This document shows, piece after piece, positions 34,008 through 45,640 of a stretch of DNA of 64,000 bases; position 1 is the stretch's first letter; each line of letters starts with the position of its first letter. The notes under the pieces were generated by a model that ran no database searches, was not told where the DNA came from, and saw nothing but the letters and a program-made list of their open reading frames with translations. The position numbers and the translations under genes are program-made. The stretch is from Sipunculus nudus (Eukaryota > Annelida > Sipuncula > Golfingiida > Sipunculidae), in assembly GCA_026874595.1 (NCBI GenBank), contig CM049317.1, positions 30,732,901 through 30,796,900 of the forward strand, written 5' to 3'.

Positions 34008-35386
34008 CAGAGTCGGTATACCAGAAATGAGTACAATGATATTACTCGAGTAAGGGTACTGAGTACCTTTAAAGTACCCGAGTACGAGGACGAGAATTTA
34101 AGTTATTTTCTGAAAGTACTCGAGTGCGATAATTAACACTTTCAGCATTTAAACCTAGGCTGTGGGGTGAAAATAAGCAAGAACACAAGTTTTATTAACA
34201 CAATTGTACAAGCTTTTATTAATATACATTATAATATATACACTAATTTTAAACAAAGGAAAGCATGCCAAACATCACAATTTAAGAAGGTAGAAGAATT
34301 AAGATGAAAAAAGGTACCCATAAAGAACATTGATAAGGCATGTCAGAAAAATTAAAAAAATAGCAGTAACATACACAGTGCATTTCAGGATCAAAACCTG
34401 CTATTACTATTACTAACCTGTTACTAACCTAATTTAAAAAATAACGAATAACAGTTACATACACAGTGCCCTTTAGGATCAAAACCTACTATTTATAATA
34501 CTAACCTAATTACTATAACTATTATACACAGTAATGCCAATAAATACAATAATTTAAATCAAAGAAAAAATATATCAAACATCACAATATCGATATCACT
34601 GTATACATAATACAAGGCAGCCCATCAAAAACATGACATAGAATGTCATAGAATGTCAGATATTACCAGTGAGAGTTAGATTTGAGGAATATTTGAGTTT
34701 CAAATGTGTTGTCGCTCATCCTTGGTCTGTCCGGTCGGAGCTCCCTTGCAAGATTTGTTATTTCATGTTTGGCTTTGATGGCTTCATCTTCAGTCTTGAA
34801 GGCCTCTTTTTTGAATCGGGGAAACAGAAAGGTGACACAGCGATAGGCTTAGGTTCCCACATCTAAGCTTTTGAATGGGTGGGCAATTGGGTGATCTGCT
34901 ACAGTTTGCCATTCTTGGGTCAATGCTCTATGTTTGAAATTAGTTTTTATATATGATTTTCCAAAAATGTTGATGATAGAGAGAACTTACCTTCAGATCT
35001 TTTCCTACGTTTGAGGTTGTATTGGCAGAACCAGTCATTAAATGGCTTTTGGCAGTGGTTTGAGGTTGTGTTGGCAGAACCTGTCATTAAATGGCTTTTG
35101 GCAGTGGTTGCACTTTGCTTGAGACGTTCAATCAGAGACATGTGACAACTTGGTGAAGTGATTTCAAACAAGTGGGCAGGTGGGATCTTGAGAAGTTGTA
35201 TCCATGTTCACTGAGTAACAGGTGACGACTGAAAAATATGCCAAATGCTAACCACTCTTATATGTTCTCATCTAAATTTAAATTTTCCCCAGTTGAACAA
35301 ACTGCTCAAACAACTCATCAAACAACTCAAAATAGTACTTATAAGTACGAGTTTTTGGAATACGAGTCCTTTTTGGCCAAATTCAG
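34008..35386 (-). mobile_element. Decayed hAT-family DNA transposon
   Basis: The left end starts CAGAGTCGGTATACCAG, followed by subterminal GAGTAC/GTACTC repeats (TACTCGAGTAAGGGTACTGA and more), a style known from hAT elements. The right end region has matching AGTACTTATAAGTACGAGT. Eight-base flanks CCATACAC (34000-34007) and CCATATAC (35387-35394) differ at one base and are a plausible 8-bp duplication. The right terminus itself (CTGAATTTGG in reverse complement) is a poor match to the left terminus, so the right boundary is less sure. Inside are a transposase C-terminus (34663-34857, minus) and two local tandem duplications (about 45 bp at 35030-35110 and about 82 bp at 34358-34515). Confidence 0.5.
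34663..34857 (-). pseudogene. hAT transposase C-terminal remnant
   Basis: A minus frame reads FKKEAFKTEDEAIKAKHEIT, then LARELRPDRPRMSDNTFETQ and ends FLKSN...W, TAA at 34665-34663. A short basic/Leu segment followed by R-P-x-R-M-S-x-x-x-F-E-x-x-x-F-L-K-x-N is the usual end of the hAT dimerisation domain. No DDE or zinc-finger region is clearly retained. A second open frame upstream (34947-35171) is largely a tandem duplication. Confidence 0.45.
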
Positions 35387-35394
35387 CCATATAC

Positions 35395-37439
35395 TATGGA
35401 AACAAGTGTATTATGAAGAAAACACAAAGGAAAAAAGTTGTTTTATTATTACTTTTTTTGTAGAATGAACGTTTGAATTAAATACATTCACAGCATTGAG
35501 AGAAGATAATAATATCTATACAAATATATATGTAAACAAAGCTTGGGCAAAGGATTCCTGAAGATAATATGTCACATAACAGGAGCTGAAAATATAGGAA
35601 TATCTCATAAAAAAAATATAGAAAATATATAGCAAAGAAGGGGAAGAGGGGTTACACAGTAATAGCAACATTAGTTAATTTTCAAAAGACCCTGACTCCA
35701 GACAGTCGAGAGGCTCTAATCTTCTAGGGGCCCATATCCTTTCATAAGTTATACATATAGTGAACATCAGTAAAGCATCATAAAAGAATTACACTTGACT
35801 TGCAATAACAGTGAAAAAGATAGGCCGATGTCACACATATGCATCAGCTTTAAAGTAATGGGGCATAGCACCTGCCACCAGATGTTCAAACATCTTAAAC
35901 AGACACTCTCTGTTTCTCTAAATGCTTTCAGAACTGTGCGATTTTGTGAGACACTCTACCAGCAAACTGTTATGAGTTTTTGAGCAATTATGATAACAAC
36001 CAAAAAATTGCCATCCCGATATACGGGTAATACCAAACGTTAGGATATCAGGGTAGATGGCCAAAATGAACAAAGTGAAACCAAGGCCATGTATGTTTAA
36101 TTACCTAAAGTTACGAGGAAAATGCACAAAAATGTTGGTAAAGCTATTTTATTTTCTCAAGTATTTGTCACTTCACTCACTTGTTTTACATGATTTATAG
36201 AACCACTGGAAGGCAGCCTGTCTGCAATAGGCTAAATCACTATATAATATATATATTGGAATATAAACTCTTTCTGATAAAATATGTTGAAGGAAATTAG
36301 CGATTTGAAATTGCAAGTAAAGAAATATCTCCAAGCAATACTTAGCTATTGGCAAAAAAAGAGAATTTCGAACCTTGCACTATGACTTTGACCATTTTAA
36401 GGAAGTTAGGGTTAGGAACATTCAGTTGATACTTGAGGGGAGGGAGTTCCAACTTAACTTTTAAAGAATGTGTTCTTGAACTTTACAATTGGTTTCTCTT
36501 TTTTTTTTATAAAGCTACGTTATACCAGTTTCTTTTATGAGCTGAATATGCTTTTATATGAATGGCGTACATATGATAATAATTATTTTCAAGTTAAAGC
36601 TCAAATTATGCAAAAAATCCCATTGGACCCTCCAAAATCCCCTAATGAAAGCCATAATTTTACATGACATCCTTTTAAAACAAACAGTTTCCTAATTTTA
36701 CACAAGAGTAAATCTAGGTGGATACTGTTAATCACACTTGAACACTCTCCAACATAATACACTGCATAATTTAATATCTATTCAGTCTTTGATGACTTTG
36801 TTATTTCCGTCATTCCAGAGACACCAAAAGTCATACTTTATGTTCAACACCATATGAGAGATAAACCAAAACAAAAAATACAGTGTTTGAAAAATAAACC
36901 GTGAATATATTAAAAATCATAATGAAACTGTTTACCCCTGATATTTCTTACATAATAACAAAACAATTATACATATAAAAGACAAACTCGATACTTCATT
37001 AACGCGCTTGATGTTGTAATTTTTATTCATATTCCAATATCAATGAACGGTAATGAGCTACGGTAATACGAAAGTAACATATCTGTTCATTATTTCCCTT
37101 GCAATTATTGTTATCAAGTTCCAATCCTATAATATGCAATAAGAGGTAAAATACATGGAGAAACCTATGCCTCCCCAATCATAGAAACACGATATATTTT
37201 TCTCCTTCATGAAGAATGAAATATACCTTTGGCATGTTTTATTTATACTGATTCAATCATATTCTCCCAAGAACTGACCTGCTGTCATTTTAAAGGCAAA
37301 TCCCGGTAACCTTTTTATTATATGTACTATCGTGAAGATGTTTCAGTGTCAAATACTTTTTAAACTGTAACACAAGATCATGTAAGCATCAATGGAAAAT
37401 CTCGATAGTGACTTGAAACTCAAAATAATGAAAAGAAAC
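35395..37439. other. AT-rich noncoding stretch
   Basis: Nothing recognised on either strand; ORFs here are short and AT-driven. Confidence 0.5.
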
Positions 37440-37930
37440 ACCTTCTGTAATCAACACCTTAAAAGGGAGATGGTGAAACAAAATCTGTAACAACACTCTT
37501 GAAAGCCGTGATGAACTAAAGAAACTTGTAAATCAAGATGCTATAAGCATCATATAGAACGCAAAATGTCGTAAACATCACATGAAAAGCATAACGATGT
37601 AAAGAAAACTCGAAAACCGAGATGAAGTAACGACAATCTTATTCGGGAGATAAAACGAATAACATCAGAAGCGCGATGTGATCTAACACACTCTAAAAAA
37701 AAGAAATTTTGTTACAAATACAGCTACATCGCTACATGATGTGTCCAACTACTTAAAGTACAGATGGCGGAAACGCCTGAAACATAAGATAGTGATAAGA
37801 AAAGCGGGAGATGGTAAAAGGCAAGACATTAAACGGGAGATGATTAATAAAAGCCGTTACCCGAGTAAACAATACCTGACACATAAGATAAAGAAACACC
37901 TGCGTCAAATTAGACACAAAGAAACGTAAA
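37440..37930. repeat. Degenerate purine-rich tandem array
   Basis: Loosely repeated units of roughly 35-45 bp with recurring GGGAGATG or GGGAGATA (37468, 37648, 37807, 37836), 'gaaacRcct' and 'ataagataRtgataag'-like blocks. The plus strand is strongly purine-biased through the whole stretch. The open frame at 37741-37929 (Lys/Arg-rich) reflects this bias and is not supported as a gene. Confidence 0.4.
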
Positions 37931-39279
37931 CAACACGTAGAAAAGGAGAAAGTAGGATGAATCATGTTTAAATTAGTTTCATTGTTTTCTTTCAGATACT
38001 GGAGCTTATTCCGGAAAAAAGTCATCTAAAAGATTCATATAATTCTTAAGTAATTAATATTTTGTAACTCTCATCCGTGCTTTCTTAGAAGTACTTTAAG
38101 CGCCCACGTACCCTGGATATTTGGCGTGTTATCTTAGGGGTAGCATCTGCCTTCGGATACTGTGCCTGGGTTCGAGGACGTTATATATGTTTTCTTAAGG
38201 TATCAATAATTTTATATATTCTCTGCAGGGGGTCATTACGTCTTCTTCTTTATATATACCCATTTTACCAGTTGAAATGTTCACTGAACATAAATACATC
38301 CATAATTATACATGTCCCATAACGATTAAGGGACGTTTTCAAATCACGCCAGATTTCCCTAACCCTTTAACTAAGTAAATGAAAATTTATGACTATAGCC
38401 GTTTACAGCCGGTTTGAAGCTGTTAACTCGCATCGTTTAAGCATCCTGTAGCGAAGTCTCCCGGAAATATTCATGTGGTTGCTGTTCCAGGACGTTGTCT
38501 GGCTATGTTGGTATATCAGATAACAGAAAATATCATGAAGAGGTTTCATTTGGTATTGTCTGTCTCGAAACCTTTGTTGTTCTGATAGAAGTACGCTCCT
38601 CAGTGCAAAGCGGACATTTTATATGCAGATTCATGTTTGAATAAGATGCGTGGCATAAACAGGTGAAGTGGGTACTTTCTGTATTACTATAAACTGATTT
38701 TGCAATTTCTGGATATTTTCAATTAGTCGTTCAAGACAACATTTCGTCGATGGTACCTGTGCCAAAACATTACACTAATACACAGCAATCGACAAAAAAA
38801 TGCAAATAACTGGTAACTCTGAAGACGGAACACACCTTGTAGCCAGGCTCTATTCAGATGGATCCGCCACCTTTGTATGACCGTTTGCTCATGTACGAGG
38901 TCTGTTAACTCATTCTTAATTAATCACTGATTTCAACTCAGCCATTCACCTCCATGTTTGCTTTTCTCGGTACCGCACGTATTTAGTTGATTTAAGCCAA
39001 AATACCATGAGTTTGGAAAAGATGAGAACTTTAACGGTATCTAAATATGTTATAATGCAAAGGTTTTGACGGCATTACGAGCAAGGAATGGTATCGGCAA
39101 TTCAACATTGATAACAATATGATTGATCTAGTTTAGTGCAGGAAACAACGGAAACAGAGCCGTCAGTGAACTAACTTCAAGAAGGCGTAGTGACTCAATG
39201 CAGGAGTTAATTTTAAATTGACAGTCTTAATGTGTTTGAACATTCAAACAATAAATGAAATTAAAGCAATAGGAACATC
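37931..39279. other. Noncoding; holds one tRNA-like sequence
   Basis: Apart from the tRNA-like stretch at 38123-38180 I see nothing solid. At about 38480-38680 a minus frame with CPLCTEERTS and other Cys is faintly RING-like but is broken by a stop. Confidence 0.4.
38123..38180 (+). other. tRNA-like sequence (SINE head or tRNA relic)
   Basis: TTATCTTAGGGGTAGCATC resembles an A box and GGGTTCGAGGAC resembles a B box, about 30 nt apart with GCCTTCGGA between, like an anticodon arm. The acceptor stem cannot be closed and no body or tail is recognised, so a functional tRNA is unlikely. Confidence 0.45.
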
Positions 39280-41475
39280 TGGGTGTTTCCTTTAAATTCC
39301 ACCTACACAATTGCTAAACTGCTATTAGAACGTAATTATTCAATAGTTTATCCTAGAACTCACTCATAAGAGTATCCATAGTTGTTCTATAAATGTTCTT
39401 CGTACACATCTTTCCAATTAATATCGATATTATTTGTTGTATTCAAAGTATTAAAAAAGTCAGAGAAGTAGGAGAATTTTTAATCAATGTATCATTTATT
39501 TTCTTTGAAATTATTTTGTCTCTATGCTATTGTGTATTAGTTGCTACAATTATATCTGTATCAACATCAGCTGAATATACTTCAGAGTTTAAATAAAATT
39601 GTGGTAGTTATACGTTATTGCATTCCTCAATACTATCCAATACATTCAATCAAGAGGATTTTTCATAAGGACGTCATGCATTATCCATACCCCTTTCTCA
39701 TTCACTAAATCCTTACTATAAGAAATACCTAAACTGAGCTTTTATTATACACAGAAATTTTATTCTTAGTTGTATATTTGTTGTTCCACACTAATAATTA
39801 AATAACATTCTTATGTGGTTTTGGTTCCACTGGCACATAATATGCCCAGCCTTCCAAACATCTGATATAAAAGTTAGGTAAAATGTTTGATGAAATACTA
39901 TCATCACAAATACTTCTAATATATCATAATCAACCAATTTTTCTTAACTTGTAATCCAATATCTCAGTAATTATAGATGACTGATTACCCAATAGCCGCC
40001 TGATCCACATAATTCTCAAAGTTTCCCAAAGTTACTCCCTTTATACTTTTGTCATTTCTAATCTTGATTGCCAATATTTCGCCTTTTTAAGATAAATAAA
40101 GATGCAGCCAGCGGATAACGTTGCCGGCTCCCTCTTTCTAACTTAAAATAGCCGGTGGTAAATCCATTGTTCGTGTAATGTTAAACATCCAATATTAATC
40201 TGATTGGTTCTGAGTATAGCTTCTTTGAATAAAAGCATATTAGTCCTGTTTGATGACTTTTGGCCGATATATTTCTATTGTGTTTACCAAAACTTTATTC
40301 AAGATCTTAAAATCAACATTTAGCAGACGTATTGGTCTCCAATCAATTGAGTATTTCCAACCCTTTCCTGGTTTAGAACTTAATCTAACAAGGGGTTGCT
40401 AATGTGATGCTGTCAAAGATCCATGTTCATAATTTCCATTCAAACATTTTATTTGACCAGGTTCATTAAATAAGGCCGAACAAAATTCCTTTGTCAAGCG
40501 ATCATTACCTGGAATTTTATTATACTTCATTGCATTCAAACAAGGATACACTTTATCACTTGTAATCAGATTCTCTCATGATTTTTGCTTCAGACTCACT
40601 TAAAAATATTCTCATATAAAGAAAAAAAATTAAAATAACTGTTAAAATTTTCTACAGTATGAATTACCTTTTTGCACTTAATAGCACTTATATATTCATT
40701 GTTATTAATTACAGCATTAATAAAACACCAATGTGACAGTCCCCTGCTAACTTCCATTAAATTTTATACCTTTTATTGGACTGCTGAGTGATCAGTACTT
40801 ACAGCAGGAATGATCTAACAACAATCAATGACTTACTGAGAATTTGATAATCAAAGCGCCTTTGAATGAATAACGTTGGTCATCTCCATGAAAAAGACTA
40901 TATTTTCATGTTTTACAAATAACAAATACTTCAGTCACATATAACAGTTTTTTAACTGAAGCTGCTTCACATTTTTTTCACATTTGTTTTGCCTCTAACA
41001 GCATCATGTTCAGTAAGATGTATATTAATATATCCACCCCAAATAAGACCAATATTTAAATTATAAGACGTGTTTAATATTTCTTTGAATATTTTTTTCA
41101 TTAAAGACAACCTGTTGTTCTTAATACTTTGATGCGTAAACATGAACAAGTATACAATGTAGACCTTCAATTTCACATTCAGTTATAATGTATTTTCCAT
41201 TACTGACCATCTCGTTAAATTCAATATTTTGACCGACAAGTGCAGATACTCCACTTGATTTGGTGCTCCTATGAGATAAATACATTTAATCATGCCAATG
41301 TTTAAACCATTTACTTTTATCTTGTTTTATGCGATGACATTCTTGTAAAACACTAATTCCATGATATGCATTGTGTTTCACCAACCAATTAAGTACCTGC
41401 CTTCTCTTAATAAAACTTCGTTTGCCTCTAACATTCAAAGAGAAGACCTGGACTGTACGGTGTCTGCCATGTTAC
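39280..41475 (-). mobile_element. Decayed L1/Tx1-like LINE retaining the endonuclease start
   Basis: Read from 41475 on the minus strand: VQVFSLNVRGKRSFIKRRQV and ISVLQECHR (the N-terminal LNVRG and LQE(T/C)H endonuclease boxes), YVYASKY-like text, then NIGLIWGGYINIHLTEHD (the GGDWN box with D to Y). RT pieces follow: YNKIPGNDRLTKEF (about 40490-40540), KPGKGWKYSIDWRPIRLLN (about 40340), FTTGYFKLERGSRQRYPLAA (about 40110), with the catalytic FADD region deleted. The tail matches residues of the 26-29 kb element (WAYYVPVEP; VEFKGNTQ near 39290). Multiple stops, frameshifts and deletions. It is of the same family as 26076-29163 but far older. Confidence 0.82.
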
Positions 41476-41659
41476 GTGTTAAGAGTTAATTATGTCAAAA
41501 GTATGGGGTATGTAAGGTCATAAAGATTCAGTCTGTTTTGTTCTAGTTCATTCAACTGATCAGAGTACAAGACCTAAACAATGTATAAACGCGAAAGACA
41601 TACAACATTAAACATCATTGTCGGATCATTTGACTGCCGGAAAGTATATTACTACTATA

Positions 41660-41662
<3 letters not shown>

Positions 41663-41707
<45 letters not shown>

Positions 41708-41713
41708 ATATAT
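41663..41713. repeat. (TA)n microsatellite
   Basis: TA repeat with one TTT interruption near 41693. Confidence 0.93.
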
Positions 41714-42917
41714 TTGTTCGCATACAGGTAACTGTTAGAATGATTTTCCGTATTTTATATCTCTTACACCACCTTTCATATATTTCAACAAATACTTTGC
41801 CATCCCGAGGTAGAAAAATCTTTAAACATGGTGTTTGTTTGACCTGTTATAGAGTTGATGCAACTCTTTACACAAGTTTCAACTCTTAATAATAAGATAA
41901 TTCTGCCACATGGATATTAGCGTGATTTCGATACGAGATGGAAGTACTGCTTTGGTTCCTAGATAAATAGGAAAGTTTCTCAAAATACAGAAGGTTAATG
42001 CTGGTGGTCAGCCGTATTGGCTATATATATACATTTAAGATATGAGATGGTACCCTCCATCCATTCGGCTTTAATTGAAATGATTTTAACATGTACCTCA
42101 CAATTTTGGAATAAAATGCGATGAAAGGTTATATGTCACGTTGGTTAGGTGTACATCGTTTGTTCATATGGTTGCAAAAGGGGGAGGAGACTGAACACCA
42201 AACTCAAAGTCCTTTCAGTCCAAAAAATCTGACCGTTGGTGTGACGACTAGCGCGAGCTATGTAATAATACCTTTTTTTGGTGATGTCTGACCTGTCATA
42301 AAAACACACGTCTGCAGACAGAGCAGAAGTCCTGAAGCGTTGTACAGATATCAAGATTCAACGATATCATGGGTGCACTGTATACAGAAGCCTCTAATTA
42401 CACTTCTGGACGGACGCCACAAATAAGGGACACGATGTATTATTTCGTAATTCATGGCTAAACATTCGATGGCATACATTCGATGTCTGTTTTATGTCAA
42501 CAGGTTACATATCCTCAATTATATAATTATAGTTTTAAGCAGAAAAATGTGAACTCTTCACCCTTAAATTACAAAATGGACCTGTAAAGTAGGATCTATA
42601 AATATTATAATGTGACAACTGAAAAGAATGAAAGGATATGTCTGTACAACTGTGTTAGCGGTCATAAGGGCAGCCATTTCGATATTTCAAGCAGGTTTTT
42701 AACAAGAACTGTTAAACATAAGCCAGAGGCATCCTGATACCTACACCAGACTGCAAAAAATACGTTATTATATGTAGGTACCTGTTATATGTGATCCTTT
42801 AATCTATTTCCAGCATACACAGTATTGATGAACCTCTGCTTAATAATATTTTGTCCCAGGCGAATATTTAATGTCCTTTTGCAAATGCTAACCCCAATAC
42901 TTACCTTACTTGCATGT

Positions 42918-42935
42918 TATATATATATATATATG

Positions 42936-42969
<34 letters not shown>
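42918..42969. repeat. (TA)n microsatellite, interrupted
   Basis: Two TA runs separated by TGTTATA near 42935. Confidence 0.92.
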
Positions 42970-42972
<3 letters not shown>

Positions 42973-45437
42973 TATATGTATTTTGTTGTTATGGTCCTTT
43001 TAAATTACCCTTACCCAAAAATAGCTCGTCTTTTAGAATTCTCCAAATTCTAATACTTTCATCTGTCCACGTCACTTTTAAAATACTTAAATCTCCTGAG
43101 ATATATGATATCGCTTATTTTTAGATGATAGATCCCAATAGCACGAAAACACGCTTTGTCTGTTAAAGGTCAACAATAGAATCAAGATAACATAAATACA
43201 AATGCTTAGTCTCACACTCGTTGGGTCTCTCATAATAAGCCATCTAAATGTTAGTCACACAATTAATAAATAACTTATGTTTCGATTCTGAACTAACATT
43301 AATCACAGCAAGATGCCCAATTATCTCAAGCACTAAAAACAAAAAAAAAAAAATATAATAAACCATATATCTCACATTATATGACTTAAGACATAATGCC
43401 ATAATCGACTGTGACATTGCTGCAAGTGATATTTTTCATGTTTGAATATTCAATAGCTCCAGATACTAGAGAGTCTATATGTAGTCTTTCGGAAAAAAGG
43501 GTCTGTATTCACCTGGATGATATATTTTTTATCCTACATGTTTATATTCATCCGAGTCTCTAATTCATAGATTTTGATCCCATTGAAAATTATTGATACA
43601 TGTTTTTTTAGTGGCCATTTGTCGGGTATCTTGGATTTTGGCTAAAATTCAATCAAAATTTAGCATTTTAACCAGAAAGAAGAAAAAAAATGGTGTATAT
43701 ATCTCTGTCAACATGAAACAAGGATTCAGCAACGTTTTACTCAAACTGTAAATGTAATAACTTACTAATATTTAATTGGTATACAGATTATGCAAATGCA
43801 AATAGTACAAAAACGTGGTTAGCTGCTTGACATACTCAAAGGAGGTGATTTGTGGCTGTAAAACGCTGACGATACATATATATCAATAGTTTCGTCTTAA
43901 GAGGTAGACCGTGCAAACCGTATCCCTATTAGTGAATTAGATAAGAAAAATAATCAACAAGAAATCACGTAAACAATTCAGACTGTCTCCACACTAACTA
44001 AGAAACATTTGTAGTGCAGTCTTTTTATTTGTTTCAGGTTACATATGATAGAGATGTGTCCTCGTGATGGTGATACATTAATCAGATTCATGACTCAGAT
44101 ATAACTCCCGTTTGTTTTCGACACAGAGTCAGCTTAGGACGGGGGTTTGGTATCTTCTTATGTACAAGTGGCGTTTGGGGACACAGAAGAGGGGCTTTAA
44201 TAGCTATTCTCTGAAGAAAACGTTTAGCATTGTGCCTTTAGAGTAGTTATGATCACTGGTGAAAGGGATCGGTCATCGTTCACAGTATGCTTATACGTTA
44301 TTTGAACAAATGTGGGGACAGTAAAGCCATGGTTCAATCATATGAAAGTTTAATAGTATTGATAAAGGCGGGTATAATCCTAACGGATTCCACTGAGTCA
44401 ATTTAGACAGCCACTCGAAAACAGGATAGCTTTATCCTGTTATTATGCACGCCGTGAAGCTTGCTCAACTGGGATCTTCTTGTCTTTGCAAAAGATGGAT
44501 GTAATAGGACACACCCCATTTGTCAAATCACTTTTTCAGGTCCACTCAAGAAATATAGCGATCGACCAGTATTATATTTTATCACCAGTACCGCAATGGT
44601 CACATAAAATGCATGCATGCGTGCAGAACCATGAATACATACCATGATGGACTACGTACGTTTGATGGAAGGTCAGAATATTTTTTACGTTGTCATACGA
44701 TTGCAAGTTCGGCCTTGATAGCCCTTAGTAAATAAAAGTTATTTTCATTTAAACATTTTACCTTCTGAAAGATTTATTGTTATCACTGTATATTGGATGA
44801 TTATTGATTGATGACCTTAGACTATCAATGATAAGGTTCACCAGATTATACCTGCCGTTGTTAACCTTTCCACAGAAGACTATGATTGAAGTATGGAATT
44901 AGATTTTAATGAAGAGTTATCTGGCACTGCATGAGGTAAACATTTACGAAGTAGATTGTTCGTGTTGCTCTGGCCATTATACTGATTAGTCAATCCATGC
45001 GTTATTCTCAGGCGTTTGTTAACCTCTTCATGAAACTTGAAAAAAAATATTGCGCATATAATGTATTTTCCTTGGATTTTACCTTGACTTTGTTCACAAA
45101 TATTGTACAAAACGCTGCGTTTACTGGTACCTGCAAATACACACAAGAGTTAATTGGGCATTATATGCACTTGACCACATCACAATTGAAGACGAAAGAT
45201 GAGCATTGATATGCATAAAATCACTCCCTAGTGCTAAATTTGCATAGTATTAAATATGCAATCAATTAAATAGGCATATTTATTTACATACAACAACCGG
45301 CTCTGCACAAGACTATATCTCTATGCAATTACTGGAACATTGGCTCGGGTAACAGGTGATGCCTTCTGTGATAAGGGATTAACCCTACACAAATTGTTAT
45401 TGTATGTTAATATTGCCACCAAGTCTCAGATTTTAAA

Positions 45438-45439
<2 letters not shown>

Positions 45440-45479
<40 letters not shown>
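45440..45479. repeat. (TA)n microsatellite at LINE 3' end
   Basis: 40 nt of uninterrupted TA. On the minus strand it follows GTACGAATAAAGA, which holds an AATAAA signal. Confidence 0.95.
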
Positions 45480-45480
<1 letters not shown>

Positions 45481-45640
45481 TTATTCGTACAAGGAAGCAC
45501 AGTACATTATATGCAATGAATAGAAATTTGAAATAAATGAAAGATATACAGAAAGAAAGAAAGAAAAATGAAAGTTCAGTCCATACCTATCACAAAATCG
45601 GTTGATAATAAATCAAATAGCGTTTTAACCTCATCGGAGG

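Larger units (their letters stand above)
41476..45439. other. AT-rich noncoding stretch with two (TA)n tracts
   Basis: No gene or known element recognised. Short ORFs at 41581-41889 and 42825-43124 are mainly translated TA repeats (alternating Tyr-Ile). Confidence 0.55.

Noticed and set aside
37741-37929. Lys/Arg-rich 62-codon protein
   Set aside because: Its composition follows from the purine bias of the degenerate tandem array.
38123-38180. Functional tRNA gene
   Set aside because: A and B boxes are present, but no acceptor stem or proper anticodon arm can be formed; more likely a SINE head or relic.
38480-38680. RING-finger exon
   Set aside because: Only a partial CPLC-type motif is readable and a stop interrupts it; spacing does not meet the RING consensus.
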